DNA of 64,000 nucleotides from a bacterium 1XD42-76 (lineage in GTDB: Bacteria; Bacillota; Clostridia; Lachnospirales; Lachnospiraceae): positions 107,315-171,314 of the forward strand of contig QZDW01000008.1 in NCBI GenBank assembly GCA_009917545.1. Reading direction: 5' to 3'. Of the stretch, positions 1 to 8,630 are shown piece by piece. The first letter of the stretch is position 1. Every line of letters begins with the position of its first letter. The notes under the pieces were generated by a model. That model was not told where the DNA came from and searched no databases. It saw only the letters and a list, made by a program, of their open reading frames with translations. Position numbers and translations under genes: made by a program.

Positions 1-90
1 CGGACTCTGCGGCAGAAGCTTGGCAGCGCGGGAGCTATGATACGCACGATCCGCAATGTCGGCTATATGTTGGAGCAGGATGACAGGTAG
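1..90 (+). CDS. OmpR-family response regulator, C-terminal end only
   Basis: The first 29 codons in frame 1 end at a TAG at 88-90 and read as the last part of an OmpR/PhoB winged-helix DNA-binding domain; the stretch IRTIRNVGYML is the usual recognition-helix/wing ending. The gene begins before the window. A sensor kinase follows on the same strand, so the two form a two-component pair. The target genes cannot be told from this fragment. Confidence 0.8.
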   Translation, partial: RTLRQKLGSAGAMIRTIRNVGYMLEQDDR

Positions 91-180
91 CACAGGTGAG
101 CGCGCCACCATGAATGAAAGCTATCCGGGCGCATTTGGCATCCCTGAACTTAGATCGCCTGCGGCGATCAACTTTCATAG
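91..180 (-). repeat. Dispersed intergenic repeat, copy 1 (reverse orientation)
   Basis: On the minus strand this matches the repeat seen at 3484-3686, 12770-12883 and 23991-24190: a head hairpin (ATCGCCGCAGGCGAT), then an ATGCGCC arm, then a TTCATGGTGGCGCGCTCACCTG core. It lies between the regulator stop and the kinase ribosome-binding site, so it is transcribed inside a two-component operon. Confidence 0.75.
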
Positions 181-202
181 TAAGAGGAGAGTATATTTAG
201 TA

Positions 203-1543
203 ATGAAACAAAAGATACACAGAGGGCTTCTGATCGCTTCGGCGTTAGCCGTTTTGCTGACCTTTACGGCGGCCGCATTGGTTTTTTATGGACTGTTCAG
301 GGGGCAGATCATGGACGATCTGCGGGACGATGCCAGACTTTTACAGGAAATGCACGTGTTTGACGATGTTGAATATGCAAAAAAGTATGCAGATATCCTA
401 AAGAATGAAAATCTGCGTATTACTGTGATTGACGGGGCAGGCTACGTGGTATTTGACAGCCGGGCCAATGAACAGGAGATGGTGAGCCATGAAAACCGGC
501 CGGAGGTACAGTCTGCCTTCGAGCACGGCGAGGGGCATAATACACGCCTCTCGGAGACGCTGGCCAAGAGCCTGTTTTATTATGCCGTGAGGCTGGAAAA
601 CGGGGATGTACTGCGGATTTCCAGAGAGGCGGGCAGCCTGTTTGCCATGCTGCGGGATCTGCTTCCCGGCATCCTTTGTGTCCTTTTACTGTTATCTGTT
701 TTCTGTATCCTGTTGTCAGGATGGTTCACAAAAAGCCTGGTGCGCCCGATTGAAAAAATGGCAGAGAATATCTCAGGACCCGGAGCGGAAGCGGCATATA
801 AGGAGCTGGCCCCGTTCCTGGCAAAGATACGCCAGCAGCACGCAGATATTCTGAAAAATGCCGAGGTGCGCCAGGAATTTACTGCAAATGTGTCACATGA
901 GCTGAAAACGCCGCTGACGGCGATCTCAGGATACGCGGAATTAATCGAGCATGGGATGGCAGGAGAGGAGAATACGAGGCAGTTTGCGGCGGAAATCCAC
1001 AAAAATGCCAGCCGGCTTCTGACGCTGATTAATGATATTATCCGTCTTTCAGAGCTTGACAGCGGAAACAGGCAGCTAGAGTGTGAGCCGGTGGAGCTGT
1101 ACGAGACAGCGGCGGAATGTATGGATCTGCTAAGGCTTAATGCCGCCAGGCAGAACGTATCCATGCATCTTTCCGGTGAGTCGGCGACGGTCTGTGCCGA
1201 CAGGCAGTTAATCGAGGAGCTGATCTATAACTTATGCGACAATGCCATCCGCTATAATAACCGGGGCGGCTCCGTTTCCGTCAAGGCGGGAAGGGATGGC
1301 GGACAGGCCTTCCTCGAGGTGACGGACACGGGAATCGGTATTTCGGCAGAGCATCGGGACAGGATATTCGAACGGTTTTACCGGGTGGATAAAAGCCGGT
1401 CGAGAGAGACCGGCGGAACAGGCCTGGGTCTCGCGATCGTGAAGCACATTGCCTCACGGCACGGGGCTCAGATCCTTCTGGAGAGTGAAAAAGGGAAGGG
1501 GACGAAGATCAGGGTGGTGTTTCCGGAGCCTTCCTCGCTATAG
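203..1543 (+). CDS. Membrane sensor histidine kinase (PhoR-like)
   Basis: A 446-residue sensor kinase. Residues about 8-30 form the first membrane helix; an extracytoplasmic sensor domain of about 120 residues follows, then a second membrane helix, a HAMP linker and a HisKA domain with the phospho-accepting His232 (NVSHELKTPL). The ATPase domain has the N box (NLCDNAIRYN), G1 (DTGIGI), F box (FERFYRVDKSRS) and G2 (GTGLGLAI). I chose the ATG at 203, preceded by AGGAG at about 186, over an upstream in-frame ATG at 56 because that one lies in the regulator gene and would translate the repeat. It would phosphorylate the regulator ending at 90. The stimulus is unknown. Confidence 0.9.
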   Translation: MKQKIHRGLLIASALAVLLTFTAAALVFYGLFRGQIMDDLRDDARLLQEMHVFDDVEYAKKYADILKNENLRITVIDGAGYVVFDSRANEQEMVSHENRPEVQSAFEHGEGHNTRLSETLAKSLFYYAVRLENGDVLRISREAGSLFAMLRDLLPGILCVLLLLSVFCILLSGWFTKSLVRPIEKMAENISGPGAEAAYKELAPFLAKIRQQHADILKNAEVRQEFTANVSHELKTPLTAISGYAELIEHGMAGEENTRQFAAEIHKNASRLLTLINDIIRLSELDSGNRQLECEPVELYETAAECMDLLRLNAARQNVSMHLSGESATVCADRQLIEELIYNLCDNAIRYNNRGGSVSVKAGRDGGQAFLEVTDTGIGISAEHRDRIFERFYRVDKSRSRETGGTGLGLAIVKHIASRHGAQILLESEKGKGTKIRVVFPEPSSL

Positions 1544-1634
1544 ATCCCAGGGGAGTTTGGTATGTGAGGCATACGCCCCATGTGATACCACGAATTGCGC
1601 CGCGTTCTGTGCTCACGACTTCGGGATTTTAATA

Positions 1635-3131
1635 TCATCCCATACAGATATCATATTTTGAAAGATTCATGCGCACGTTTCCGTCCGCATAGAACGAGAT
1701 CCCATCTGCGGCCATATCCGTATAGATAGTAGCGCTCATGGCCTGCTCGCCGTCATTGACAAAGAGTTCCACGCTGAAACGGTCGATCAGGATACGCAGC
1801 TTAAGTTTCCCGCCGTTCCTTGCGACCCGGCACCGCCTCTGATGGATGATGGCCCTGCGTGAGCCGGAGAACTTGCGATCGAGCTTCAGGATTGATTCAT
1901 ACGGACGGAAGCTGACTGAGGTGTGGTACTGGTCGTTCTTGGCCAGATGGATCTCGAATTTTCTGTAGATCTCCTCCGAATTTTCCGGAGAAAGCTCCAG
2001 CTCGAGATCAGCTGTACGCCCCTTAATGCCTTCCAAAGTGACGATATCCTGAACGAGTACATTCGTGTACGTTACCGGATTACGCCGGAAGGCTTCCAGT
2101 TCGCGGACCGGTCTCTGGAACAGGCGGCCGTTCTGTACACGGAGCTCTCTAGGGGTGCACATCTGCCCAAACCATTTCCTCTTTGACTGGTGATTATTGT
2201 TGCAGGTGTCCCAGTTTTGCATCCATGCAATCATGACCCGGCGTCCGTCCGCGGTCAGCAGAGTCTGCGCCGCGTAGAAATCAATGCCGTAATCGACCGC
2301 CTGATCGGCTGTTGGGAGGAAGGTTTTGGTTTTCCTGTCCAGATCGCCGATGAAGCAGAGGTTTCCATCCCCGTTGTGGTATTCAAAATCTTTTGGCAGC
2401 ATGTCCTGCGGGCTGACAAGCAGGATCCATCTCCCGTCCAGTTCAAAAAAATCCGGGCATTCCCACATTTTCCCGAAAGAGCCGTCATTTTCAAAGAGAA
2501 TGGATTCGAAATGCCAGTCGAGCCCGTCCAGGGAGGAGAATAAAAGGATCCGCCCGCCGCTTTCATCTGCCCGGTTATTGGCAGCTACAAAATAATATTG
2601 GCCGTCACACCCTTTCCAGAGCTTCGGGTCTCGGAAGTCAAACCGGCTGCTGTCTGCGGGAAGATCTTTGATATCCACAACGGGGTTTTTATGGTATTTC
2701 CGATAATCAATACCGTCGCCAAAGGCTACGCACTGTGTCTGGATATCGCGTACCTCTCCATTCTCCTGTGCCTGGCGGGAAACGCCGGTGTAAATGAGCA
2801 TGTGCTGCCCGTTTTCCGCTTCAAGGGCCCCGCCGGAAAAACAGCCGTCCGAATCGCAGGCTGTATCGGGAGCCAGCGCGGCCGGGAGATATTCCCAGCG
2901 GAGGAGATCACTACTTACAGCGTGACCCCAGTGCATCGGCCCCCAGCAGGTATCATAGGGGTGGTACTGATAAAACAGATGGTATTTTCCGGCGTAGTAT
3001 GAAAATCCGTTGGGATCGTTCATCCATCCCACACGGGAGGAAAGATGGAACAGGGGGCGCTCTTTCTGCGCAATCGTCTGCTCCTTTAATTCTTCATATT
3101 TTCTGGCTTCACGCAAAACCTGACTGCTCAT
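1635..3131 (-). CDS. Glycoside hydrolase family 32: sucrose-6-phosphate hydrolase / beta-fructosidase
   Basis: A 498-residue GH32 enzyme that releases fructose from sucrose, sucrose-6-phosphate or short fructans. The three family motifs are present: WMNDPNG with nucleophile Asp39, RDP with transition-state Asp168, and the EC motif with acid/base Glu224. A C-terminal beta-sandwich follows. There is no signal peptide, so it acts in the cytoplasm on imported sugar. The ATG at 3131 has GAGAGG about 6 bases upstream. It is the last gene of a minus-strand operon starting with the binding protein at 7839. Because uptake is by an ABC transporter and not a sucrose PTS, free sucrose or fructo-oligosaccharide is the likelier substrate; the family alone cannot decide. 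Confidence 0.9.
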   Translation of the reverse strand: MSSQVLREARKYEELKEQTIAQKERPLFHLSSRVGWMNDPNGFSYYAGKYHLFYQYHPYDTCWGPMHWGHAVSSDLLRWEYLPAALAPDTACDSDGCFSGGALEAENGQHMLIYTGVSRQAQENGEVRDIQTQCVAFGDGIDYRKYHKNPVVDIKDLPADSSRFDFRDPKLWKGCDGQYYFVAANNRADESGGRILLFSSLDGLDWHFESILFENDGSFGKMWECPDFFELDGRWILLVSPQDMLPKDFEYHNGDGNLCFIGDLDRKTKTFLPTADQAVDYGIDFYAAQTLLTADGRRVMIAWMQNWDTCNNNHQSKRKWFGQMCTPRELRVQNGRLFQRPVRELEAFRRNPVTYTNVLVQDIVTLEGIKGRTADLELELSPENSEEIYRKFEIHLAKNDQYHTSVSFRPYESILKLDRKFSGSRRAIIHQRRCRVARNGGKLKLRILIDRFSVELFVNDGEQAMSATIYTDMAADGISFYADGNVRMNLSKYDICMG

Positions 3132-3222
3132 ATATTACCTCTCACTTTGATTTGAATGCATGTCTCACTTTGATACTGTTTTGATACCGGGAACCGAAAC
3201 TGCCGTGTCCGCCAGAGTGCCC

Positions 3223-3456
3223 TTATTCGGCGGCGTATGCCTGCAGGGCCTGCCGGATTTCATCAAGTTTTTCTTCATTTCCAATTTTCAAAATAACGGG
3301 CCTGGATAAATCGACACTGAAAATACCGAGAATTGACTTTGCATCAATGATATATTTGCCGGAGTAGATATCAAAATCCCCTTCGAACTGTGTAATCGTG
3401 CCGACAAACTGCTTTACCTTATCAATCGTATCCAGTTTAATTTTCATTTCATACAT
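3223..3456 (-). CDS. HPr-like protein lacking the active-site histidine
   Basis: A 77-residue protein with the size and C-terminal pattern of the PTS phosphocarrier HPr, including KSILGIFS around Ser41, which aligns with the regulatory Ser46 region of HPr. The LHARPA active-site loop is missing; the equivalent stretch reads TIDKVKQFVG with no histidine. It cannot be a phosphoryl carrier by the normal route. Retention of the serine region suggests a Crh-like regulatory role (co-effector of CcpA), which is inference. It sits between the ATPase and GH32 genes of a sugar operon. RBS AGGAG is well placed before the ATG at 3456. Confidence 0.75.
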   Translation of the reverse strand: MYEMKIKLDTIDKVKQFVGTITQFEGDFDIYSGKYIIDAKSILGIFSVDLSRPVILKIGNEEKLDEIRQALQAYAAE

Positions 3457-3483
3457 ATCGTATCATCTCCTGTTTCTTACTGT

Positions 3484-3686
3484 GAAGTCCTATCGCCGCA
3501 GGCGATTTAAGATCAGGTATGCCCAATGCGCCTGACTACTTTCCTTCATGGTGGTGCGCTCACCTGTAGGCGCATGAAGGCTTACTATGGAAGTCCATCG
3601 CCGCAGGCGATTTAAGATCAGGTATGCCCAATGCGCCTGACTACTTTCCTTCATGGTGGTGCGCTCACCTGTAGGCGCATGAAGGC
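3484..3686 (+). repeat. Dispersed intergenic repeat, tandem copies 2 and 3
   Basis: Two near-identical units start at 3485 and 3591 (106 bp period). Each has a head hairpin ATCGCC-gca-GGCGAT, then ATGCGCCT, CCTTCATG, AGGCGCAT and CATGAAGG. The ATGCGCCT/AGGCGCAT and CCTTCATG/CATGAAGG stems share their 3-prime side, so only one can form at a time. The pair separates the ATPase gene from the HPr-like gene within one operon and touches the ATPase stop codon. Confidence 0.85.
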
Positions 3687-4786
3687 TACTGTGCGGAAAC
3701 TATCGTTTTTTCTGTATTCTTATCAAAGAAATGCATTTTGTGAGGCATAAAAACGAAATCAACTTGATCCCCGATCTGGCTCACTTCATATTTCGACACA
3801 CGTGCGACGCTGGTAATACCGCCAAATTCAAAATAAAGGTTGTTTTCATTTCCCATGATTTCCGTGTTGTTGATGGCGGCTTTATGCAGGCTGTCCGCGA
3901 ACAGCCCCAGGTTCTGCTCATCGAACTTGAGATCCTCTCCACGGATGCCCATGATAACGCTGTCGTAGCCCTTTAGCTTATCGATAACACTGTCAGAAAG
4001 CTTCTGCCGGCTCCCGTCGGTAAAGATAATGCAGTTTCCATCTACCCTGACATCATAGAAATTCATCTGCGGGGATCCGATAAATCCGGCCACGAATTTG
4101 TTATCCGGGTGCTCATACAGTTCCATCGGCTTTCCGACCTGCTGGATGACGCCGTCTTTCATGATAACGATGCGGTCTGCCATCGTCATGGCCTCCACCT
4201 GGTCATGTGTAACATAGATCGTGGTACTGCCGAGCTTTCTGTGGAGCTGGCTGATCTCGTTGCGCATGCTGACCCTGAGCTTGGCATCAAGGTTGGAGAG
4301 CGGCTCATCCATCAGAAAGAGCTTCTGATTCTTGACAATCGCCCTGCCAAGTGCGACTCTTTGGCGCTGGCCGCCGGAGAGATTTTTCGGCTTGCAGTAA
4401 CGGTACTCTGTGAGCCCGAGGATATCGACGGCCCAGTCCACCTTCTTTTTGATTTCCTCTGCGGGCACCTTCATATTTTTCAGGCCGTAGGAAATGTTTT
4501 TCTCGACCGTCATATGCGGATACAGGGCATAATTCTGGAACACCATCGAGATCCCGCGTTCAGCAGGGGCTGTTTCATTCATTCTCTGGCCGCCAATGAC
4601 GAGGTCGCCGGACGTGATATCCTCAAAACCGGCAATCATGCGCAGAGTCGTTGATTTCCCGCATCCGGAGGGCCCTACAAAAGCAATAAATTCTTTTTCT
4701 TCAATATTCAGATTAAAATCGGTTACGGAATTTTTCTCATTCCCCTTGTACTTTTTATTGATATTCTTTAACTCGATAAAGCTCAT
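3686..4786 (-). CDS. msmX: Sugar ABC transporter ATPase, MsmX/UgpC type
   Basis: A 366-residue ATPase that powers carbohydrate import. It shows Walker A (GPSGCGKST, about residues 38-46), signature LSGGQRQR, Walker B with [12 protein letters not shown], the H-loop (VTHDQVEAM) and a C-terminal TOBE/OB regulatory region, the normal architecture and length for MsmX/MalK-type subunits. In many Firmicutes one MsmX serves several transporters; here it is encoded with its own permeases (2-base gap after the MalG-type permease), so it probably serves this system. The call as MsmX rather than another member of the subfamily rests on architecture and context. Confidence 0.9.
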   Translation of the reverse strand: MSFIELKNINKKYKGNEKNSVTDFNLNIEEKEFIAFVGPSGCGKSTTLRMIAGFEDITSGDLVIGGQRMNETAPAERGISMVFQNYALYPHMTVEKNISYGLKNMKVPAEEIKKKVDWAVDILGLTEYRYCKPKNLSGGQRQRVALGRAIVKNQKLFLMDEPLSNLDAKLRVSMRNEISQLHRKLGSTTIYVTHDQVEAMTMADRIVIMKDGVIQQVGKPMELYEHPDNKFVAGFIGSPQMNFYDVRVDGNCIIFTDGSRQKLSDSVIDKLKGYDSVIMGIRGEDLKFDEQNLGLFADSLHKAAINNTEIMGNENNLYFEFGGITSVARVSKYEVSQIGDQVDFVFMPHKMHFFDKNTEKTIVSAQ

Positions 4787-4788
4787 AT

Positions 4789-5640
4789 TTAGCCCTCCTT
4801 GGAGCCGGTTGATACCACGCCTTCCACGATCTGCTTCGAGAAGAAGGAATAGATGAGAATCACCGGAATCGTTACCATTGTAATTACGGCCAGGGTCTGG
4901 CCTGTTGTCGTATTATCGTTGGAAGTGATGGCATTTAAGCCGATCTGGGCCGTTAAAAGGTCGCTGGATGTAAAGACAAGAGACGGCCACAGATAATCGT
5001 TCCATACATTCAAAAATGTGAATACACTGACGGTTGCAACGACACTCTGGGACATTGGCAGTACCATTGTGAAGAAATATTTGATCGGGCTGCAGTGATC
5101 GAGCTGAGCCGCCTCATACACGTCGTCCGGCAGGCTTACGAACACCTGGCGGAACAAAAAGATATTGAATGGATTGACAATCATTGGCAGGACATAGCCG
5201 ACGACGGTGTTTAAAAGCCCCAGCTTGGCGATGAAGAGGAAATGAATGGTGATAATCGTCTCCATCGGCACGATCATTAGCAGCATGATAATCATCAGCC
5301 ACCGGTCTTTGAATGGGAAGTTAATCTTGGCAAGGGCGTAACCGGCCAGTCCATTGACAATCACACCCAGCACGATAAGTACCGCGGCATAGAACAGGGT
5401 ATTGCACATGTATCTTACAAAGCGGGTATTCGTTAGGATGGTAACATAGTTGGAAAAGAAATCACCGTTCAGGGCCGGTGGCACGAATGCCCGCATGGAA
5501 TTCATATCAGCTGTAATCGCCGCATCCGGCTTGAAGGAATTGGCTAACATCCAGATGACCGGAAACAGGAAAAACAGAGAGGCGGCCAGCATTACGGCTG
5601 CAAGAATCCGGTTATTTCGCTTTTGTCTTTTTGTCAGCAT
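4789..5640 (-). CDS. Sugar ABC transporter permease, MalG type
   Basis: A 283-residue inner-membrane permease with about six membrane helices and the EAA loop ([15 protein letters not shown]) that docks on the ATPase. I start it at the ATG at 5640 because GGAGG lies 6 bases upstream; an in-frame ATG at 5658 lacks this. It overlaps the end of the MalF-type gene by 29 bases, which implies translational coupling. With the neighbouring permease it forms the channel of a CUT1-type importer. Confidence 0.9.
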   Translation of the reverse strand: MLTKRQKRNNRILAAVMLAASLFFLFPVIWMLANSFKPDAAITADMNSMRAFVPPALNGDFFSNYVTILTNTRFVRYMCNTLFYAAVLIVLGVIVNGLAGYALAKINFPFKDRWLMIIMLLMIVPMETIITIHFLFIAKLGLLNTVVGYVLPMIVNPFNIFLFRQVFVSLPDDVYEAAQLDHCSPIKYFFTMVLPMSQSVVATVSVFTFLNVWNDYLWPSLVFTSSDLLTAQIGLNAITSNDNTTTGQTLAVITMVTIPVILIYSFFSKQIVEGVVSTGSKEG

Positions 5641-6514
5641 GCTTATCCTCCTTATCACTTGTCAGGACAGTCTGGATGATGGTGAGAATCATAACAAAGA
5701 AGGCGAATATGATTGCCATCGTGGAAGCCAGGCCGATCTCCCAGTTGACGGTTCCGGTTTCATAGATATCGTATACAACCGTGTAGGTGGAATGCGACGG
5801 GCCGCCGCCTGTCATCACCATCGGCTGTACCAGCATACGGAACGCACCGATGGTGATCGTAATGAATACGAAAACGCAGAGCGGCTTTAATTCCGGCAGC
5901 GTGATATCCTTAAATTTCTGCCACGGCGTTGCATGATCCATGTCCGCGGCTTCATACAGGGCCGGATTGATGGCCTGAAGGCCCCCCAGAAAGATAATCA
6001 TCTGATAACCGACGCCCTGCCAGGCGCTCATGACTGCGATGGAGGGCAGCGCCTGCCCGGCACTGTTGATAAACGGCTGCGCGGGGATCCCAAAAAGTGA
6101 TAAGAGGGAATTTAAAATGCCCTCCGGGCTGTAAATCTGGATCCACAGCGTCGATACGACCGCAAGGGACATGACGACCGGGACGAAAAATGCCACCTTA
6201 AAATATTTTTTGCAGTAAGTCACACGGTTGATGAGAAGCGCCATCCCCAAAGCTCCCAGCCCCTGGAGGGGCACGATGATAATGACAAACTGCACTGTGT
6301 TAAAAAAGGCCTGGCGGAAGTCCTCATCCTTAAGAATCTGAAAATAATTATCCAGGCCGGTAAAATGCGTCAATGCCGGATTGAGGGCAAAAAAGTCGGT
6401 AAAGCTGAAAATAAGAGTCAGGAGCATCGGCAGAAACAAAAATACGGTGAGAAGCACCAGTGCCGGTCCGAAAAAAGCCATTCCTAACAAGGAGTCTGAA
6501 GTTTTCTTTTTCAT
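5612..6514 (-). CDS. Sugar ABC transporter permease, MalF type
   Basis: A 300-residue permease with an N-terminal membrane helix, about five more helices and an EAA loop (EAADMDHATPWQKFK). It begins by a 4-base ATGA overlap with the end of the binding-protein gene. The C-terminus is lysine-rich and cytoplasmic. It pairs with the MalG-type permease in a carbohydrate importer of the CUT1 group. Confidence 0.9.
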   Translation of the reverse strand: MKKKTSDSLLGMAFFGPALVLLTVFLFLPMLLTLIFSFTDFFALNPALTHFTGLDNYFQILKDEDFRQAFFNTVQFVIIIVPLQGLGALGMALLINRVTYCKKYFKVAFFVPVVMSLAVVSTLWIQIYSPEGILNSLLSLFGIPAQPFINSAGQALPSIAVMSAWQGVGYQMIIFLGGLQAINPALYEAADMDHATPWQKFKDITLPELKPLCVFVFITITIGAFRMLVQPMVMTGGGPSHSTYTVVYDIYETGTVNWEIGLASTMAIIFAFFVMILTIIQTVLTSDKEDKHADKKTKAK

Positions 6515-7839
6515 TCGTCCGCCCTGTAACGCTTTAACTTGGCGTTAATCCTTTCTATTGATTGATCCAGCTCTGTCTGCGCATCCATTCCTGTCAGGAC
6601 GACATTTTCCAGAATGCTCTGTACGGAGGCGCTTACCTGCGGATAGACAGGAGTCTTGGACCGGGGATGTCCGTAATTGCTGAGCTGCTTATAAAGGGCG
6701 TTGTAGTTTTCGTCCTCCTGGAATATGGGACTGCTGTTAAAAGCCTCATACGTGGACGGGAAGCTGCGGCTCTCCTCCCACAGCCGCTTGCCGCTCTCGA
6801 CACCGCTCATATACTGTACGAGACGGGTCGCTCCTTCCAGGTGCTCTGTAGCAGAGGAAGCCGCGAAAGCCCAGGAGCCGGTCGGCGTATAGCGTCCGCC
6901 GTCCCAGTGGTCGGATACAATGTAAGGGGCGACGCCTAAAGAGATATCGGGGTAGCTGGAGTAAATGGTATTGACCTCCCAGGCACCATCGAACTTAAAG
7001 GCTGCCCGTCCGCTTTCAAACAGATCCGTAATTTTCACCGGAGACATATATCCATTCTCAAGAATCTGCTTAAAATATTGCAGTGTTTCCAGGTTTTCAG
7101 GGGAATTCAGGACACCCTCTGCGTTTAAACCGCTTTCGTCAATAAAGTCCCCGCCGTTGGACCAGAAAAACGGCGCGTAATAGTAGATCGTCGCCTCGCC
7201 CACCGGAAACGTCATGTCAATCGCATACCCGTTTTTCGCATCGGTGACAGGCTTTACCTTCCCCAGAATTTCAAGGAATTCCGAAAAGGTCCAGGGGTGT
7301 TCAGTATCAGGCACCGTAACGCCGGCCTCTGCCAGAATTTCCTTGTTATAGTAGAGGCCCACACTGGATTCCATTGCCCCCAGGGCATACAGCTTATGGT
7401 CGTAGGTGCCCTGGTCGATGATGGATGGCAGGTAAACGGAACGTTCTTCCTCTGTCAGCCCGGCCAGAGGCTGGATGATGCCGTTAGACGCATACGCCGC
7501 AATATTCGGTCCATCTACAGTCAGGACGTCAGGCAGGCCTCCTGACATGACAGAGGCGTTGATTTTATCCGAATAACCGCCGCCGCTGTCGTTTCGCGGA
7601 ACGAATTCGATATCGGCAAAATAGGTTCCGTCATACAGTTCATTAAAGGCATCGACGGACTTCCGGTAGCACTGCCCTTCCTCTGTGTCCTCGATGGAAT
7701 GGACCCAGATGGACAGATACTGCTCCCCGTCGTCATAGCCGGCGATGTCCCCGGGGGAAGGCTCCTTCCTTCCGCATCCTGTCAGCACAGATACGGCAAT
7801 AGCAGAAAAAAGAAGTGCTGCTGTTTTCTTCTTTTTCAT
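6511..7839 (-). CDS. Sugar-binding lipoprotein of ABC transporter
   Basis: A 442-residue extracellular solute-binding protein of family 1 (MalE-like). The signal peptide ends in the lipobox LTGC, so Cys22 would be lipidated and hold the protein on the outer face of the membrane. It captures the sugar for the permeases encoded just downstream. AGAAAGGAG precedes the ATG at 7839. The operon ends with GH32, which points to sucrose or fructo-oligosaccharide as ligand (inference). Upstream of the RBS the sequence passes directly into a truncated LacI gene, leaving no obvious promoter. Confidence 0.9.
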   Translation of the reverse strand: MKKKKTAALLFSAIAVSVLTGCGRKEPSPGDIAGYDDGEQYLSIWVHSIEDTEEGQCYRKSVDAFNELYDGTYFADIEFVPRNDSGGGYSDKINASVMSGGLPDVLTVDGPNIAAYASNGIIQPLAGLTEEERSVYLPSIIDQGTYDHKLYALGAMESSVGLYYNKEILAEAGVTVPDTEHPWTFSEFLEILGKVKPVTDAKNGYAIDMTFPVGEATIYYYAPFFWSNGGDFIDESGLNAEGVLNSPENLETLQYFKQILENGYMSPVKITDLFESGRAAFKFDGAWEVNTIYSSYPDISLGVAPYIVSDHWDGGRYTPTGSWAFAASSATEHLEGATRLVQYMSGVESGKRLWEESRSFPSTYEAFNSSPIFQEDENYNALYKQLSNYGHPRSKTPVYPQVSASVQSILENVVLTGMDAQTELDQSIERINAKLKRYRADE

Positions 7840-7844
7840 ATTGA

Positions 7845-8579
7845 TCGGCTGCTCCTTTCTGGAAAATGTTTGTTAGTAGGAAATATATCCATGAGCTTCT
7901 GGCCTATAAGATCGAGGGGCTCATTGTTTTAAGCCATGCGCTTTCCTCCAGGGAGCTGGCGGCTTATGACATTCCGGTCGTCACGATTGAACGGGAATCC
8001 GAATTTGTCTGCGGCATTTCGACGGATAACTATATGGGCGGAGTTCAGGCGGCCAGTCTTTTAATGAAGAATGAGTGTGATATCCTGTTCCATATCAATG
8101 CGGTTTTTCCGCAGAATGTTCCGGCGTATCAGAGAATCAGGGGATTTGAAGATACCTGTGTGCAGGAAAAGAGCCGCTATCATATCATACAGCGGGATAT
8201 GGGCGAATCCTATTCAGCGACGCAGGAGCAGATCAGGGAGATTTTTACAGAGATTGAAGAAGGATATCCAGACTTGAAAAAAGGAATTTTCCTGGCAAAT
8301 GATACGTATGCCAATATTTTTCTAAAGCTTGTGATACAGAAATACGGCGGGCTTCCAAAGGAATACCGGCTGATCGGATTTGATGATTCTCCGATTGCCA
8401 GCGAGTCGATCGTGCCCATCACGACGATCGGGCAGCAGATCGACAAGCTGGTACAGAATGCGATGGAGCTTCTGGTATTACAGATGGAAGAGCAGAAAAA
8501 ACGTGCTCCGAAGCCGCTTGAAAAGCCGTTGCACCGCCAGATTGCTCCCATTCTTGTCCGCCGGGAGACGACAGATTAG
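7845..8579 (+). pseudogene. LacI-family regulator lacking the DNA-binding half
   Basis: The open frame from 7845, with a first ATG at 7866, encodes about 237 residues matching only the sugar-binding core of LacI/PurR regulators, from KIEGLIVLSH through GFDDSPIASESIVP. The helix-turn-helix, hinge and start of the first lobe, about 90-100 residues, are absent. The truncation point lies about 20 bases from the start of the divergent binding-protein gene, so one deletion probably removed both the regulator's front half and the operon promoter-operator. The remaining protein cannot bind DNA by the usual route. Confidence 0.8.
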
Positions 8580-8582
8580 GTA

Positions 8583-8606
8583 TCCCTGCTGCCGCGCAGT
8601 CAGGGA
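8583..8606. terminator. Hairpin between convergent genes
   Basis: TCCCTG-CTGC, loop CGC, GCAG-t-CAGGGA forms about ten base pairs with one bulge. A seven-T run lies 20 bases further on (8625-8631). Placement between the convergent LacI remnant and the debranching-enzyme gene fits a terminator. Confidence 0.5.
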
Positions 8607-8630
8607 CACGCTGATTGAATTCGCATTTTT

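Noticed and set aside
56..202. Extended N-terminus of the sensor kinase from ATG 56
   Set aside because: It would start inside the regulator gene and translate a copy of the dispersed repeat; ATG 203 has a proper ribosome-binding site.
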